Shown: positions 43,094 through 55,650, counted from the first letter of the stretch. The stretch: 64,000 nt of DNA from Motacilla alba alba (GCF_015832195.1 NC_052045.1:2852001-2916000); one strand, 5' to 3'. Notes: generated by a model not told the origin, from the sequence alone. Program-made: numbers and translations.

Positions 43094-45300
43094 TTTTTCT
43101 CTTCACATTTTCCATTTAGCATTAATTTAAAATAAAAAAGTCAGATTTTTTCTTTAGATCTATAGCCACCACTGTAGTAGCTTAAAAATTGAAGGTTCCA
43201 TTTATACCCTCCTCCACCTGTAAAACCTTAACAGCTTGCTACATAAAATAATTCAAACCTGAGCTTTCCTCTTTCTCTTTTAAAGAGCTCCTGTCACTTC
43301 TAAACCTCCTCTAAGACACCTGTCCTGCCGTTGCTCCCTGCCAGAGCATTTAGGCAATTTGTGATGTATTTTCCTGACTATTGGGAAAGCAGGCAAAACC
43401 AGATGAACACCTATTGGGTTGTGTGCCGCTTCTGAGTGCCAATTATCTGGGAATAACACAGTAATTATGTGACAAATGCCCTTGTACCAGCGAGGGAGAG
43501 AGCTGTTAGTCCCCAGTGAAACAGTTGGATGCACCTCAAGGTAATTCTGCTTCCTTCAGAAAAGATTTGCTTCTTAACAGAAATGAATGTGTTGCTACAT
43601 GATAACTTATTATTAAACGTGTAATTTATGGTAATTTTAGGTAGCACAGACTGGCTGCCTTTTGGTCTTTGTTTCTTGAAAGAATGCCAAGCACACAGAT
43701 TTCCCATCCCAGGGCTTCTGCAAGCCTCACCTCGTGTTTTGCAGCATCTCAGGAAAAGAGGGAAAGGAGCCCATGAGCTATAAATGACTGACTGAGGTGC
43801 AGATCATGGGCAGGGCCTTAGCTGTGCTGGGACTGTGTTCCAGGCAAGGGGAAAAAAGAATAAAACCAGGAAAAAATGTTAATATGGACCCAGACCTCTA
43901 GTGGGAAATTACTTACAAATATACTTACAAGATTACTTACAAAAATACTAAAACTTTATCTCCCACATAGCATTAATTAATTTATTTTTTTTTTAATTAT
44001 TTGGGCATTGTAAGTTGAAGGACAGCAGACCCATTAATTGGGACAGCAGACCCATTAATTGACCTGCTGCTGGTTTTGCAGTATTCAGGGTATTGTTATC
44101 CACTTGCTGCTTCCTGCAGTACAGAAAACAGTTTGATTGGGTAAATTCTCAGGTTTAAATATTTATTTAAACACACAGAAATGGAACATTCTGAAGTACC
44201 TCTGAGAACTGACCCTAAGAGACACATCTCCCCACGTACAGATTTTGGCATGCACACATAAATGTGCTGTTCCTCAGCTGGTGCACACTGGTGCTCCTAC
44301 ACACAGGATGTGTCTCGTGTCTGACCAAAATGCTTCAAATAAAAGAGAAGTTTGCGTTTATTATTTCACTCATTAGACTTTATGTCAATGGACTGTTCTT
44401 TTACCTGAAAAGCAGGTAATGTGCATTTTCAGCTGTGCAAAACTGGCACTGAGTTTGGCAGGGTGGGGATGACTACTCTGCGTTTTGAGGGTTTTTTTTT
44501 TACTTTTTTTTTTTAATGAAAAGTAAAATCACCCGTCTCCTTGTGGAGTTTATACTCTGATTCCCTTCAGGAACAGTTGCCCTTCAATAGATTTTACAGT
44601 GCCCAAACAGATATTTTGGTGAGGAATACTTTAATTTCCAGTGGACTGTATGTGGCCAGCTGTTACACTACCAAAATCATGTAGGACAGATGTTTTTTAA
44701 AATGACTGGGATTAGAATAGATATACTGCAACCTTCTTATTTTGCCAGTAGAATTAGGCTGCAGAAAAAGAACTTACACTGATTAAATGTGTTCCAAGCA
44801 GACACTTGCACATCAGGAGCAATAGCAGTGGTCAGCAGCATTGTCTGATAATCCGGAGTGCCTTAGCAAGGATTAATGCTGCTCTAGTCAAAGGAGAAAA
44901 AGTCACAATAACGGGGACATGTGCTCACATGCCCCACGTGCAGATTTTCTGGAAGTTGCTCTTTATTTCTGTGGCTTCCCTCTGCTCTGTGTGGAAAGTG
45001 TGTTTATTCCCCAAATACATCTGTATTTTAAACACCGGTTGCCCGTAAATTACTGCTTGGAAGATGTCCTCGTGGATGTTTTGTTCCCTTTAAAGTGTGG
45101 GGTTTTTGTGTTGCAAATGTGCCCGGTCATTTTCTCCCATTTCAGCTGGTACAGCAGCACAAATCTCCTCAGGTCTCAGCTTGGTTCCACCCACTGCAGT
45201 TTCTGTAGGAGCAAATTCTCTCCCATAATAACAGCAGCTCAGCTCCTTGTGTCACTGTGCCCTTACCCCAGCTGACCCTGCTAGGCATCACTGCAGCCAG
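43091..45300. other. Single-copy non-coding DNA with two small tandem duplications
   Basis: Besides the 21-bp duplication at 44020-44061, the word ACTTACAA recurs three times at 43911-43943 with about 14-bp spacing. The block 44790-44950 is repeat-free and contains GATAATCC, GGATTAATGC and CACGTG words. No gene is recognised. Confidence 0.5.
44020..44061. repeat. 21-bp perfect tandem duplication
   Basis: GGACAGCAGACCCATTAATT plus G occurs at 44020-44040 and again at 44041-44061 without any mismatch, which indicates a recent event. Confidence 0.97.
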
Positions 45301-45430
45301 AAAAAAATAAATAAATAAACAAACACATGCATTTATTTAAATATAAATGAATTTATATACATTTGTATAAATTGATTTCTATAAATTCATAAATGTATTT
45401 ATTTATGCAGCCATAAATAAATAAAACAAA
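45301..45430. repeat. AT-rich tract with ATAA and TTTA repeats
   Basis: AATAAATAAATAAAC at the left, its complement-like ATTTATTTATG near 45398, and several interleaved ATAAATT/AATTTAT words between. The tract is close to self-complementary over its whole length. Confidence 0.8.
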
Positions 45431-45459
45431 TAAGTTCATGCTGCAAAGTGCATGAACTT
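45396..45459. other. Two adjacent perfect hairpins
   Basis: Hairpin 1 has stem TATTTATTTATG (45396-45407), loop CAGC and the 12-base complement at 45412-45423. Hairpin 2 has stem AAGTTCATGC (45432-45441), an 8-base loop and the complement at 45450-45459, followed by a T run. The two stems are only 8 bases apart. No RNA family is recognised. Confidence 0.7.
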
Positions 45460-46736
45460 TTTCTTATTTTCCTTACATTTTTCTTATTTTTCTCCCATGG
45501 CATCGGAATTTGTGTTGGGAAGGAGTAGCCTGTGTTCGAGGGATACGCAAGACAAAATCTTTGAAGAATCTAAACCACACCAAAACTGAATTTTTACAAT
45601 CCTGCCTTTTATGTAAAAAACATTTAACATGTCTCTAACTTCTCTAGAGTTTGAATAGGAATCTCTAAAACTTAAAAAACCCAGGCAATCTAATAGAAAA
45701 TTCTGTATCTGCTGTAAACATTTTTAGGCTGCAGTCAAATTAGAAATTACTAATTCAGTCTGTGAATTGAATTCTATAGATATCGTCCATAAGAATAGAT
45801 TTCAGGTCAAAATGAAATAAAAGGCACTACTCTTGGATTTCCCCAGTGTTGTGGGGTTATTGTTGTTCTTTTTTAAAATAAATGCAACAGTAGAGAGAGT
45901 CTTGGTCTAGAATTTAATATGGCCAAAAGTAGTTTTGGCAAGGAAATCATTCTAACACAAATTCAGGTAGGAATATTCAGATATCTGAATTTTTCCTCAG
46001 AGGCTCAAATTGTGACAAAAATGATTAACCTTCAGCAAGCTCCTTCAGGAGATCTGTGTGCAGTTCTCTCCAAGAAGAGAGCTGCTAAGTTCCCTGAAAT
46101 ATCATTTTGCTAAAGGTTTGCAGGGTTTACAGTTTATCAGGAAAACACTGATCAGGCAATTCCCGCCTCAGAATTACAGTGGGAAGTTTTCAAATTAAGA
46201 GTATGAAGTGAAACACAGAGTTGGAAAGCCATTCTAAGTAATTTCACTTGTTGAACTGTGATCCCAGACTGTCAGATGAAATGGAATGTGCTGTTTTGGT
46301 CATTTTCTTCCTCTTAATAAAATTGCAGCAATAATTGAAAGTGTAGGACTCTGCTCTGAATTTGGAATTTGATTCTTGAGAGAGTGGAGTGTTTTACGGG
46401 TCTAGAGGAGTGTAATTTGCTGGCTTTTACAAATGACTTACAAACTGTGGGTACTTCAGCTCTGAAATGGTGTCCCCAGCGCTGGAGTTTGACACCAATA
46501 TTACAATTTTAAATCATTGCTCAAGTTCTGTAGAGGTCACGTGGACTGCTGGGTTTGCCACTGTTATTTGCAATAAGAGGACACATTCCTTTGGCAAAAT
46601 TGCTTTTTTTTGGGGGTTTTGTGTGTGAGTGCAATAGCCAGTGCAGTGACTCTGCATTGGACGGGGCTGTCAGGCACAACCTCACCATGGCAGGTCAGGG
46701 ATGATTAAAGTATCCCTGTGTCCCAACTGGGGCTGG
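45460..46736. other. Single-copy non-coding DNA, no gene recognised
   Basis: AT-rich unique sequence. ORFs are under 70 codons. I see no repeats or RNA signatures. Confidence 0.55.
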
Positions 46737-46884
46737 TTTTTTTCTCTTTTTTTGGTTTTTTTGGTTTTTTTTTTTTTGTTTTTTTCTTGTTTTTTGGGGT
46801 TTTTTTGTTTGTTTGTTTGTTTGTTTTGTTTTTTTGTTTGGTTGGTTGGGTTTTTTTTTTTTGTTTTTTTGGTTTTTTTTTTTT
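46737..46884. repeat. T/G-rich low-complexity tract
   Basis: Almost pure T and G for about 148 bases (TTTTTTTGG, GTTTGTTTGTTTG, GGTTGGTTGGG). The Phe-rich ORFs across it are artefacts. It resembles the GGTT minisatellite at 37.2 kb in base usage but has no fixed period. Confidence 0.93.
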
Positions 46885-47709
46885 ACAGTTGTCTTCCTGG
46901 AATACTAATGTGCCACTTGTTTCCCTTTAATACAACACTGCGATTTGAAAAAAAAATTCCATTAAAACATCGAAAAGAGATTAAACATTAAAACATAAAG
47001 CATTGGGAAAAAAATAAAAAGAAAACAGAAAAATCAGTGATGTTTCCAGTGACTAGGGGAATTCCCAGCCCTGAGTGCAGGGAAATACAAACTCCTAACC
47101 CGAGCCTTGGCCCATTTTCCTTTGTCATGGTGCTGCTATTTGTTGTCTGGGATAAAGTTTGGTTGTTTTGAATTGGAGAAGGTTTCTCCTTGGAAAGCAA
47201 GCCTTTAATAACAGTGGGCATTTGAAGAATGGAGATGTTGCAAGGGCAGTTTTGCCTTTGCATTGAGACAGCATTTTTCAATAAAACAATTTGTCAGAAT
47301 ATTGCTGACCAGCCCTTGATTCGAGCTCTGCTCTGTTTCATTGAGAGCAAGCATTTGGAAACATCCCAAGGTTTTTAATCTCTGATTTACTCTCTGTTAC
47401 TTGTGTCTAGGTTTATTTTAAGAGAGGTTTCAAAATGCTTAAAGGCCATCTGTAGTAGGAGGAAATAAGTTAAATGGAAAAGAACACTGAAAGATTGAAA
47501 ATTCTCTTCAGCACAGGCCTTACTGTATGTGATTGTGGGCAATTTCCTTTCTTGTATCTCCCAAAATTTACTGATAGAATAGTACAAAAAGAGAAAAAAA
47601 ATCTATTTTACAAATACCAATCTTAATTTTAAATGAAGTCCTAATTTGGCTGCTTCTGTGCAGAATTAGATTTATGATGGTACAGTCTTCAGCTTTTATT
47701 TTCCATTTA

Positions 47710-47762
47710 AAAAATATTTTATTTTATTTTATTTTAATTTTTTTTTAATTTTTTTTTTTTTT
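47710..47762. repeat. ATTTT-type simple repeat and T run
   Basis: ATTTTATTTTATTTTATTTT passes into AATTTTTTTTTAATT and a 14-base T run, then GTGGGGGG. Confidence 0.9.
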
Positions 47763-47993
47763 GTGGGGGGAGCAGAACATTTAGGCCTTCGGGGCATTTT
47801 TCTGCTGTTGCTAACCTGCATTTCTCGTGGCTGTTGAGAGATTTCACACCCATGCCTGTATAATCATCTTCTTTCAGCAGAGAAAATTGTTGTTTGGTCA
47901 GAAGTCCTGCCTAGAAATACTTGAAAATTTAAGGATTCATTTTCACATGTTGGTAATGGTTAGTGCTGACTGTTGAGGTTTTTTGGTTGTTTG

Positions 47994-48011
47994 TTTTTTT
48001 TTTTTTTTTTT
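47994..48011. repeat. Poly-T run (18 bases)
   Basis: Uninterrupted T run preceded by GGTTGTTTG. Confidence 0.9.
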
Positions 48012-49487
48012 ACTGTTCACTTATCAAGGATTTATTACTGAAGTGGAATAAACTGAAGACTGCCATTTTCATTTGTGGTACAACAGACTAAGTTTGATTT
48101 TATAAGATTCCAGCAATGTCTGTTGTTATTTACCTTTAACAAAAAGACAGAAAAATGAAAATGTGACAGCTCCCAATAATATTTCAGTGACTAAAGTGGA
48201 ATGCCATTAAATTGTCTCATTCTGGTCCTCAAATAACCCCAGACTGGGAAGCCACTGCTTTTTCCATTTCTGATGGTGAATGGTACAAGAATAACAAAAA
48301 TGGAGAGAGCAAACAAAAGATCCATTTCCTTGGTGGTGTTCTGAAATTTCTGGAACTCCTTTGAATTTCAAAATGAACAGTTGTTATGAAGGTTTCAATT
48401 AAATGGGAAGAAATGAAAAGGTCTCACTTGGATCACAAAGAACCAGAAGAACAGCACTTTCCCCCTGTTGTTGGAATAATCCCTTGTTTTCCCAATTCTC
48501 TTGCTTTCTGTTGTGCTGAGTTCACCATATGTTTAGACTAAGCCTGTAACTATTTATTACTGACAGCAGTGCACCAAATGTTGATTCCAAAGCAGAGCTA
48601 GACAAAACCAGTTTTGCTTTGTTTTTATAAAGACAATGATAATTTATACAAAAATTTAGAATTTATTACACAAAAGTAACAGCAATTGTAAGGAAAATGT
48701 TCTATTTCAAAAAGCTGCAAAATGCTTTCAGTCTGTAAATCTGCTATAAACCATTTCTCATTTTTATTTTGAAATCATTAACTGAAATTTTTTCTCATAA
48801 ATTTCTAAGGAAGCAGTTGGGAAAATGATTAAAAAAAAATAGAAGAGGGATACAAATTCCAAATAGGAATTCGTTTAAATATCAACAAAATCAGTGTGTA
48901 TGAAATGCTTCAGTTTTCATATCTCAACTCTGTCACTGGAAGTATTTTTTTTTTATTTCCCCTCATCTGGAGTATCTACAGTCAAGTGAGGAATGGCAAA
49001 TCCATGTTTAGCCACCAAAGACAGAAGGCACAAAACCGGTGCATGTTGGCAGAGTAAATTAGAATTAATTGGATACATAATTCATAAAGTGAATTAGAAA
49101 TAATGAGGCAGATTCTCAAAATTCCTGTTTTTCAGTGGCTGTGCTATGATTTGCTCCTCCTCCAGGTGATGGTTTCCTCATGTATTGGATGTGTCCAACA
49201 GACCTGAATTCACTCCCAGGCTTAGCAACGCCCTGCAGGGAGTTTTAAACACCAGCCGTGTGTTCAAGCACCTCAGAGGGATCTGCAGGAAATGTTTGCC
49301 AGCTTTGCACTGAAATGTGTGACAGACCCATGAACACAGTGACCCTGTTGGTACCTGGGAACGTGGGAGTGTGCAAGGCAGGGATGTGGCTGCATGACAG
49401 CAAATCCACTCTGGCTGGAGGCTGGAAGAATGTCAGAAAGGCAGAGCTGAGCTGATGGGGTTACTGGGGTGCTGCTGCTTAAGGGAG

Positions 49488-50075
49488 TGTAAAAAAAAAA
49501 GAAAAGAAAAGCAAATTTAGTCTCCTGTGCAAAATTTTAAAAAGTTTATTAAAGGATACTAGGAGACAAGGACCATGGAGCAAAGGTTATTATGGCACTC
49601 AGCCAGGAGCACACCTCTCTTTTGGAAACACCCTTTATTTAGGATTTCTGTTACATCAGCCTCTTGCACATTCATAGACCCTTATGCATAGTAAACTTTT
49701 TCCCAAACTTCACTTAGTTTACATACTGTTTAGCATATCTCCTCCTTGGACCTGCCTTTTTAGAGCATCCTTATTGTGGTTTTAGTCCATTCTTATCCCC
49801 TCCAGTTTTTGGGCCCTGGTCCTCCCTGCCCTCAGCCAGTGAGTGCTGATAGCTGGATGTCTGTACAGGTGTCCTCATCCTGTGTTCATGGGATGCTATC
49901 CCATCCCAGCAGGCATTTTAACACAAACACACTGACATCAGCTATTTCACTAAGCCTAATTAACGACAGAAATGCAAACTGTATCTTTATAACAAAGTTA
50001 CTTTACACATATAAAATCTATTTTAATGTTTGTGAAAAGCCAGTATTAAAATGTGTATCTATAAGAGGAAGCAGG
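49488..50075 (-). mobile_element. Probable solo LTR of an avian endogenous retrovirus
   Basis: I recognise this word order (ACACCTCTCTTTTGG, CCTTTATTTAGGATTTC, TATCTCCTCCTTGGACCTG, TTTTTGGGCCCTGG, TAACACAAACACACTGAC) from reversed songbird LTRs. On the minus strand there is a TATAAA word near 49987, and AATAAA signals lie about 350-440 bases downstream (plus-strand TTTATT near 49634 and 49546), as expected for U3, R and U5 running right to left. A candidate left edge is TGTAAAA at 49488. The right edge is uncertain. No viral genes flank it, so it looks like a recombined solo LTR. Family assignment needs a repeat library. Confidence 0.55.
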
Positions 50076-50415
50076 AGTTCTGCAAACACCACAGATTTCT
50101 TATTAACCTGGAAAGCATTGAGCAAGCATGGCATCCTTACATCACAGGCTCCATTCCCAACTCATTGGTGAAAAAGGGGATTTCTGGGTTTTTCCCCTGG
50201 TTTTGGTTGACACTGGCCCTGCAAAAAAAAAAAACAACTTTATCCAGGTGTACAGAGATTTCACCATGTAAGTGTATTCTGAAGTGCCTTTAAAGTGCCA
50301 CACGAGGTTTTTCTGTTTCAGCTTTAGTCACACTGATAGGAAAATATGTGACCCTCATTCCCTGCCCTGATGATCATTTCTGTGTTGTTTTAAATCAGAG
50401 CAGAGCTGTGAGCCA
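50076..50415. other. Unique spacer between LTR and CR1
   Basis: About 340 bases of non-coding DNA with a 12-base A run at 50223-50234. It may still include the outer end of the LTR. No gene is recognised. Confidence 0.4.
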
Positions 50416-50738
50416 AAGAACCATAAAATGGTTGGAAGGGACCTTAAAGCTCATCCAGTGCCATGGCAGGGACACCTTCCCCTGTCCCAGGCTGCTCCCT
50501 GCCCCAGTGTCCAGCCTGGCCTTGGGCACTGCCAGGGATCCAGGAGCTGCCACAGCTGCTCTGGCACCCTGTGCCAGGGCCTGCCCACCCTCACAGTAAA
50601 TAATTTAAAAAAAAAATCAAAATCTCCTTTCAGTTTGAAGCCGTTCCCCCTTGTCCTGTCACTCTGGGTCCTTGCAAATTGTCTCTCTCCTCCTTCCTTG
50701 TACCTTGTACCTCCCTGCAGGTGCTGGAAAGGCACAAT
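50416..50738 (-). mobile_element. CR1 LINE 3' end
   Basis: The plus strand reads ACCATAAAATGGTTGGAAGG, then GACCTTAAAGCTCATCCAG, CATGGCAGGGACACCTTCC, GCCTTGGGCACTGCCAGGG and GCCGTTCCCCCTTGTCCTG. It ends near GTGCTGGAAAGGCACAATT. This is the reverse complement of the CR1 3' region, about 320 bp, on the minus strand. The middle (50600-50630) has been replaced by an A-rich patch (AATTTAAAAAAAAAATC). Confidence 0.93.
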
Positions 50739-53700
50739 TCCAGTGTTTGGTGTTCTAAATAACTATTAATTATGCATCATCTCTAAAGCAAATGTTTATA
50801 TTTTCAACCATTCAAGCAGCAAATAAACGCTGAGAAAATTTGAATATATTTCCTCGGTGACAGTCAAAGAAGGAAGTGAACTTTCATTGAAATTTAGAAA
50901 AGCTGCTTCTGAATGGGAGTTACTGTAATTGTGTCACTTTTTTTGCATATAAAAAAATCTAATATCTAATATGCTGCTAGATTTATTTAATTTTGTATAT
51001 GTCTCTGCAATTAAAGTGACTTGGAAAGGTCATCTTTATCCTTGACTTTCTGCATGTCAGGAGACTAAATATAGACCAGTAATGAGCCAAGCATTTATTG
51101 GCAGAGTCTGTTGTCTTAAGCTAATATTGTACTTAGGTTGGACTAGGTCTCTTCTTGTTAGAAGGAGCTGAGACAGCTTGATTTTAAATATTAAAAATAA
51201 GATGAAATATTGAATAGCTTTGCATGTTTTCCTTCCTCAGGGAAACAGTTTTTGGTCTGCAGAAGTTCCAGGTAACAGTCAGTTCCCCGTAGGCTTTCAG
51301 CATCTCTGTTTCTGTTTCCTTTCTGCCTTAGTCACGGTGTTTGCTCATTAGAAATAACATTTATCCTGTCAAAGCTAAAGCTACAGTTCTTAAAAATCCC
51401 ATTGATACTCCAGAATCTCCATTTTCCCCCTAATTAATGCTGTTTACCTATGAAAAAAATGGTTCCAATATAAAAGACATCATTGACCTGACAAAAACTC
51501 TCAGTAAGAAAATAGAAATTCTCATTTAGATATGCAGTGATCCCCAGATTTACAGACAAAAAGAAGCAGGTTAGAGGAGGAAAGTCAAGTTTCAATAAGT
51601 GCTTGGGTTTTTTTCTCTGACACATTTTGTCTTCAGCTCTTTCCCCTGTTACTCTCAAGAATTCAGGTTTATTTTTTCCCTGCAAACTGAAGAGATTTTC
51701 TGGTTTAATTTCTTAGCTTTAATTGCTTACAAGTGTAATCCACTTTGCAAAGACTGGGAGGAGAGAAATAGAAAGGGAAAGAGAGTCAGAATGGACTTAA
51801 CCCTGTGTTTGTTGCCTTTTAAGGAAGCCTTTTATCCTTTGTGTTTTTTGTTCCAAGTATCATCATAATCCATGCAATTGTTTTATTCATTTGTGCCTTT
51901 AGAGAGAAAAAAAAAAGTTACAGTAAACAATTGAAAAGTAAAAATAGGCTAATAAAAAGAAGGTTTCTTTGTCGTGTGTGTGCACAGTATGGTACTGTTT
52001 ACGCAAGATTTTTTAAAAGTTGCAATAGTAAAAATTAATAAATTAGAATATTTTCACTGAAGCTCATGAGATATCCAGTATGAAAGTGAAAAAAACCTCT
52101 TTAGCTACTGCTGCATGCACCTGTATTTTAGTCACTTCAGGATTAAGGTGTTAAACTGGTATTATGTGGAATTTGATGTGCTAACTCATGATCGGTTTAA
52201 TTTTAATAAAAATAAAATCAAAACCATAAATTAAAAGTTTTGCATCATAAATGCCAACAATTATTCTTTGCAGCCAAAGTGGAACTTTTCTTTGCTAATC
52301 AGTGGAGATGAAATAATGGGATAATAAAGGCCTAGCACTGGGGTGCAAATGATTGATTATCAAATAAAAAAAATAAGAAATTAGAGACTTAAAAGATATT
52401 TTTAAAATTAAATTCTGAGTTTGAGTGGAGCAGTATTTGACAGAAGGATGTGCATAAAGTTTTGCATTGATTTTAGGAAGGGGGGGAGTCATAAGCCTAA
52501 ATGCTTACACATAATGAATCTTATTTCTGCTTTAATGGCGTTGTCAAATCATTTCAGCAAATTAAATTACCCTGGTGCAAAAAGGGACTCAGGCAGCAGT
52601 GAGTGACACCCACTGATCCTCCAGGCTGTACTGGGACAGCACTGGTGGAAAGGAGCTTGCACTGGTGAAGCAAGGTGCAAGGAGGGGGCTGCTTCAAAAA
52701 GCATCTTTAGTGCCTTGTAGCTCATGGTTGTGAGCTAGAGTTTATCCAAAACTGGGATTTCTTTTGTCCTAAACCTGCATGTGCAGCAGTTCATTCTGAT
52801 TCTTTTAGCTCCTCTCTACAGCTCAGATCCTTCTCTCTTTTATAGGGAATTTTGAGATACAGCATTCTGGTCAGGACTTGCATCCCCATGAGTATGGAAC
52901 TGTTATTGAATAATTATTGATTTCCACATTTGAAGTGACAAGCCATTGCGATTCCTAATGCTCTGGCGCATTTATTCTTTAAAGATTCTTTTTCCTCCTG
53001 GCATTTAAACCTCCAGAACCTGCCCCTTGGCATCCCTGCCAATGTTGATTGCACAGCACGGGTAACCAAAGCTGAAGGAGGAGGAATTGCTTTGTCCAGC
53101 AGCCCAAGTGACCATCAGGACGAGCTGCCCAAATTGAGGACAGTCCTTAAATCCATTCCGTGCAGCAGTGAAACTTTTTTCATGAGCAGTATTGATTGTA
53201 TTCCCATTCTGATGAACAAAACTGTGATTGTGCAGTTGAATGACCTTGAAATAATAGAATCTGCACTGTTCCTGTCCTGAAACTGGCACATTTCTATTGT
53301 GGTCCTCAAGCAATACCAGAAGCAAATAGATTGACTTTTTTTTTTTTTTTTTTTCAGTGCTCTGCAAATACAGATTTTCTGTCTCAACTCAAATCCTTCT
53401 ACAGTAAGCTTCAAAATATTTTTTTTAAAAATTAGTTTTCACTTCGCAGTCTGATGTGAAATCAGTTTCATCAGGTTTTTTGGTATAAATGAAAATATAA
53501 ACTGATCTAAATCAAGTTTTCAGGGTCTGTTTGTCCCATCTGCTGCCAGCCCTGGGTTCCTGCCTTGTGCTGCACTGACTTTTGTGTCACTGTGTTAGAG
53601 GGCTCAGGGAGAAGATATTTAAAACACAACCCTGTGGAAAGAGATGCCATTTTGGGGCATAATTCAGCTGTCTAAAATGGTCTACCAGGGCTGGCACTAA

Positions 53701-54145
53701 CAATAATAAGGCACAAGCAAGTGCTCTGCAATGCCTAAGAAAGGACCAGGGAAATGTCAGTGTAAAGCCTGGCTTAGTGACTGTGGCACAGCCCTCAGAA
53801 GAGTTCCAGAGCTCAGTTCTGTGAAACATCTGTTCAATGTCCACACAATAATAACTGAGTGCATTTAGTCTGAGCCTGGGGGCTCCATCCTTTGTGCTGG
53901 CCACAGGGCAGGAGAGGTTCTGTGCTGTGGTCTGGGGTAGCAGAGGCAGCTCAGGTCAGGCCCTTGCCCTGCTTCCTGCAAGGATTGTCCTCCCTGGGGC
54001 CAGGGGCAATTCTGCTCCTCAGCTCTGAGCACTGGGGACAGAAATTCACCCCTGGCTGCTGTGCCAATAAAATCCAGGCTGGGAATGTGCAGAGTTACGC
54101 TGCTTGCAGGTTCTGTGGCAAAACTGTCAAAAAAAGCAAGATAAG
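50739..54145. other. Single-copy non-coding DNA, no gene recognised
   Basis: Unique AT-rich sequence with a T run at 53336-53354. GC content rises at 53880-54140 just before the CR1 fragment. The 107- and 126-codon ORFs there lie on opposite strands of the same GC-rich patch and show no domain I know. Confidence 0.55.
53336..53354. repeat. Poly-T run (19 bases)
   Basis: Uninterrupted T run followed by CAG, which makes a superficially good splice acceptor (TTTTTCAG at 53357). No matching donor-bounded ORF was evident. Confidence 0.9.
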
Positions 54146-54260
54146 CTGTGGTTGCCCCATCCCTGGCAGTGCTCAAGGTCAGGTTGGACAGGGCTTGGAA
54201 CAACTGGGACAGTGACCCTGTAGGGTCCCTTCCAACCCAAGCCATTCTGTGATTCTATAA
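54146..54260 (+). mobile_element. CR1 LINE 3' terminus, short
   Basis: AGCTGTGGTTGCCCCATCC, then GGTCAGGTTGGACAGGGC, GGTCCCTTCCAACCCAAGCC and ATTCTGTGATTCTATAAATT. This is the last 115 bp or so of CR1 in plus orientation with a well-preserved terminal ATTCTGTGATTCTAT tail. A small deletion removes part of the usual GGTGTCCCTGCC region. Confidence 0.92.
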
Positions 54261-54913
54261 ATTGAACACAAGTTGATTAAAAGCCCTTTCCAGGGATGTT
54301 GATATTGAAATATCCCATTTAAAGCACAGCTGTATTTATAAACGGAAGATATTTATGACAAGAAAACCACAACCTGCTGGTGATAAATGCCTTCAATATT
54401 CAAATTCCTGCTCTTTTCTAAAAGCTTCCTTTTACAACATTTATGCATTTTATTACAGATTTGAAAACTTAGGAAATAAAGTTGAAAAACCCCGAAGAAA
54501 ACTTTTTAATAAGTTGTACCTAAAATGCAACCTCTTCGTAGCTGTCTTTGAAAGTCTTTCTTGTAAAATATGAAAGCCAAATGTTATCTGTTCTGAAGGA
54601 GCACTGAGCAAGACAAACTATTTGATGTGACACGTTCATGCTTTGCTTGTCAGCCAAAACAGTTTTCACCATTTCTCACTGCCCTCTGTATATTGAAGAA
54701 CATATCTGAAGTAAGCTGAAGGCTCTTGTGTTTGGTGATAGTGTGTTACTGGGAAAATAAAACAGCCACAATTATCTGCTCAACAAATGGAACTTGTCAG
54801 CTGGCAGGCACACGGAGCTGATGCAGATGGCCAGCTCAGGAAAGCTGTCAAGCAGAAGGACTGAAATAAAATATATTTTTCTTCATATTCTGTGGATTTT
54901 CGAAAATGAATTC

Positions 54914-54921
<8 letters not shown>

Positions 54922-54944
<23 letters not shown>
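54922..54944. repeat. Poly-T run (23 bases)
   Basis: Longest pure T homopolymer in the window, preceded by TTCTTTTCTTC. Confidence 0.93.
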
Positions 54945-54945
<1 letters not shown>

Positions 54946-55650
54946 TGAAGTTCAGAGGATTTTAGTGCTGCTTCATAGCTCAGGTGTTTTCCCAGCTTCT
55001 GGAGGAAGGAAAAAAATTCTCTTGGGGGAAGAAGTATTTCTAACATGGTGACAGGGATCTTTGGATGGGATGCTGATGCCGTGGGGAGGATCTTTGCATG
55101 CAAGTGTTCCTCTGCTTGGAATAAAAGGACAGGATTTATGTCTGCTATATGCAGAGATTTTCGGAAACATAAAGTTAGAGATGTTGTATAATCCAGGACA
55201 CGTAGCTGTTCTCCTTTTCTGAGTGAATGTCCTGTTTTCCTCTGCTTTGAGTTGCGTGTTGGGAACACCTGGGAGAAACACTTTTATTAGAGAGCATTTT
55301 TATTGTTTGCTGTTCTGTTTGTTGCTTTATTTCTTACAGGTAATGAAAAATACTCCTTTGGATCTTCTCATTCTCACAAGGTGTTGTCTCTCTGTGAAGT
55401 AGAGATGTAATAGATACTGCAAAATGTCAGACTAAAGTAAAAAGTACAGGAAAGGTACCTTAGCATAGGGATTGTTGTACATATTGGAGAAATTTGACTT
55501 ATTTATTTATTCATATATGGGTATGCTTACCCTGCAGGTGATGGTACAAAGAGAAGTTTTGTCTAAACAAAAACAATTTGTGTGGAGTGTTTAAGACTTT
55601 CATGTTGAACTGTCTTGGTTTTGGGGCATCAGATTTCTAATTACTCTGGT

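Larger units (their letters stand above)
46885..49487. other. Single-copy non-coding DNA with T-rich tracts
   Basis: ATTTT-type repeat at 47710-47762 and a T run at 47994-48011. A T run at 48944-48956 is also present. The remainder is unique AT-rich sequence with no gene recognised. Confidence 0.5.

Noticed and set aside
46701..46991. Phe/Val-rich plus-strand ORFs resembling a membrane protein
   Set aside because: They are direct translations of a T/G low-complexity tract.
54780..55268. 162-codon minus-strand ORF
   Set aside because: It includes a poly-Lys run from the T homopolymer and has no family resemblance.
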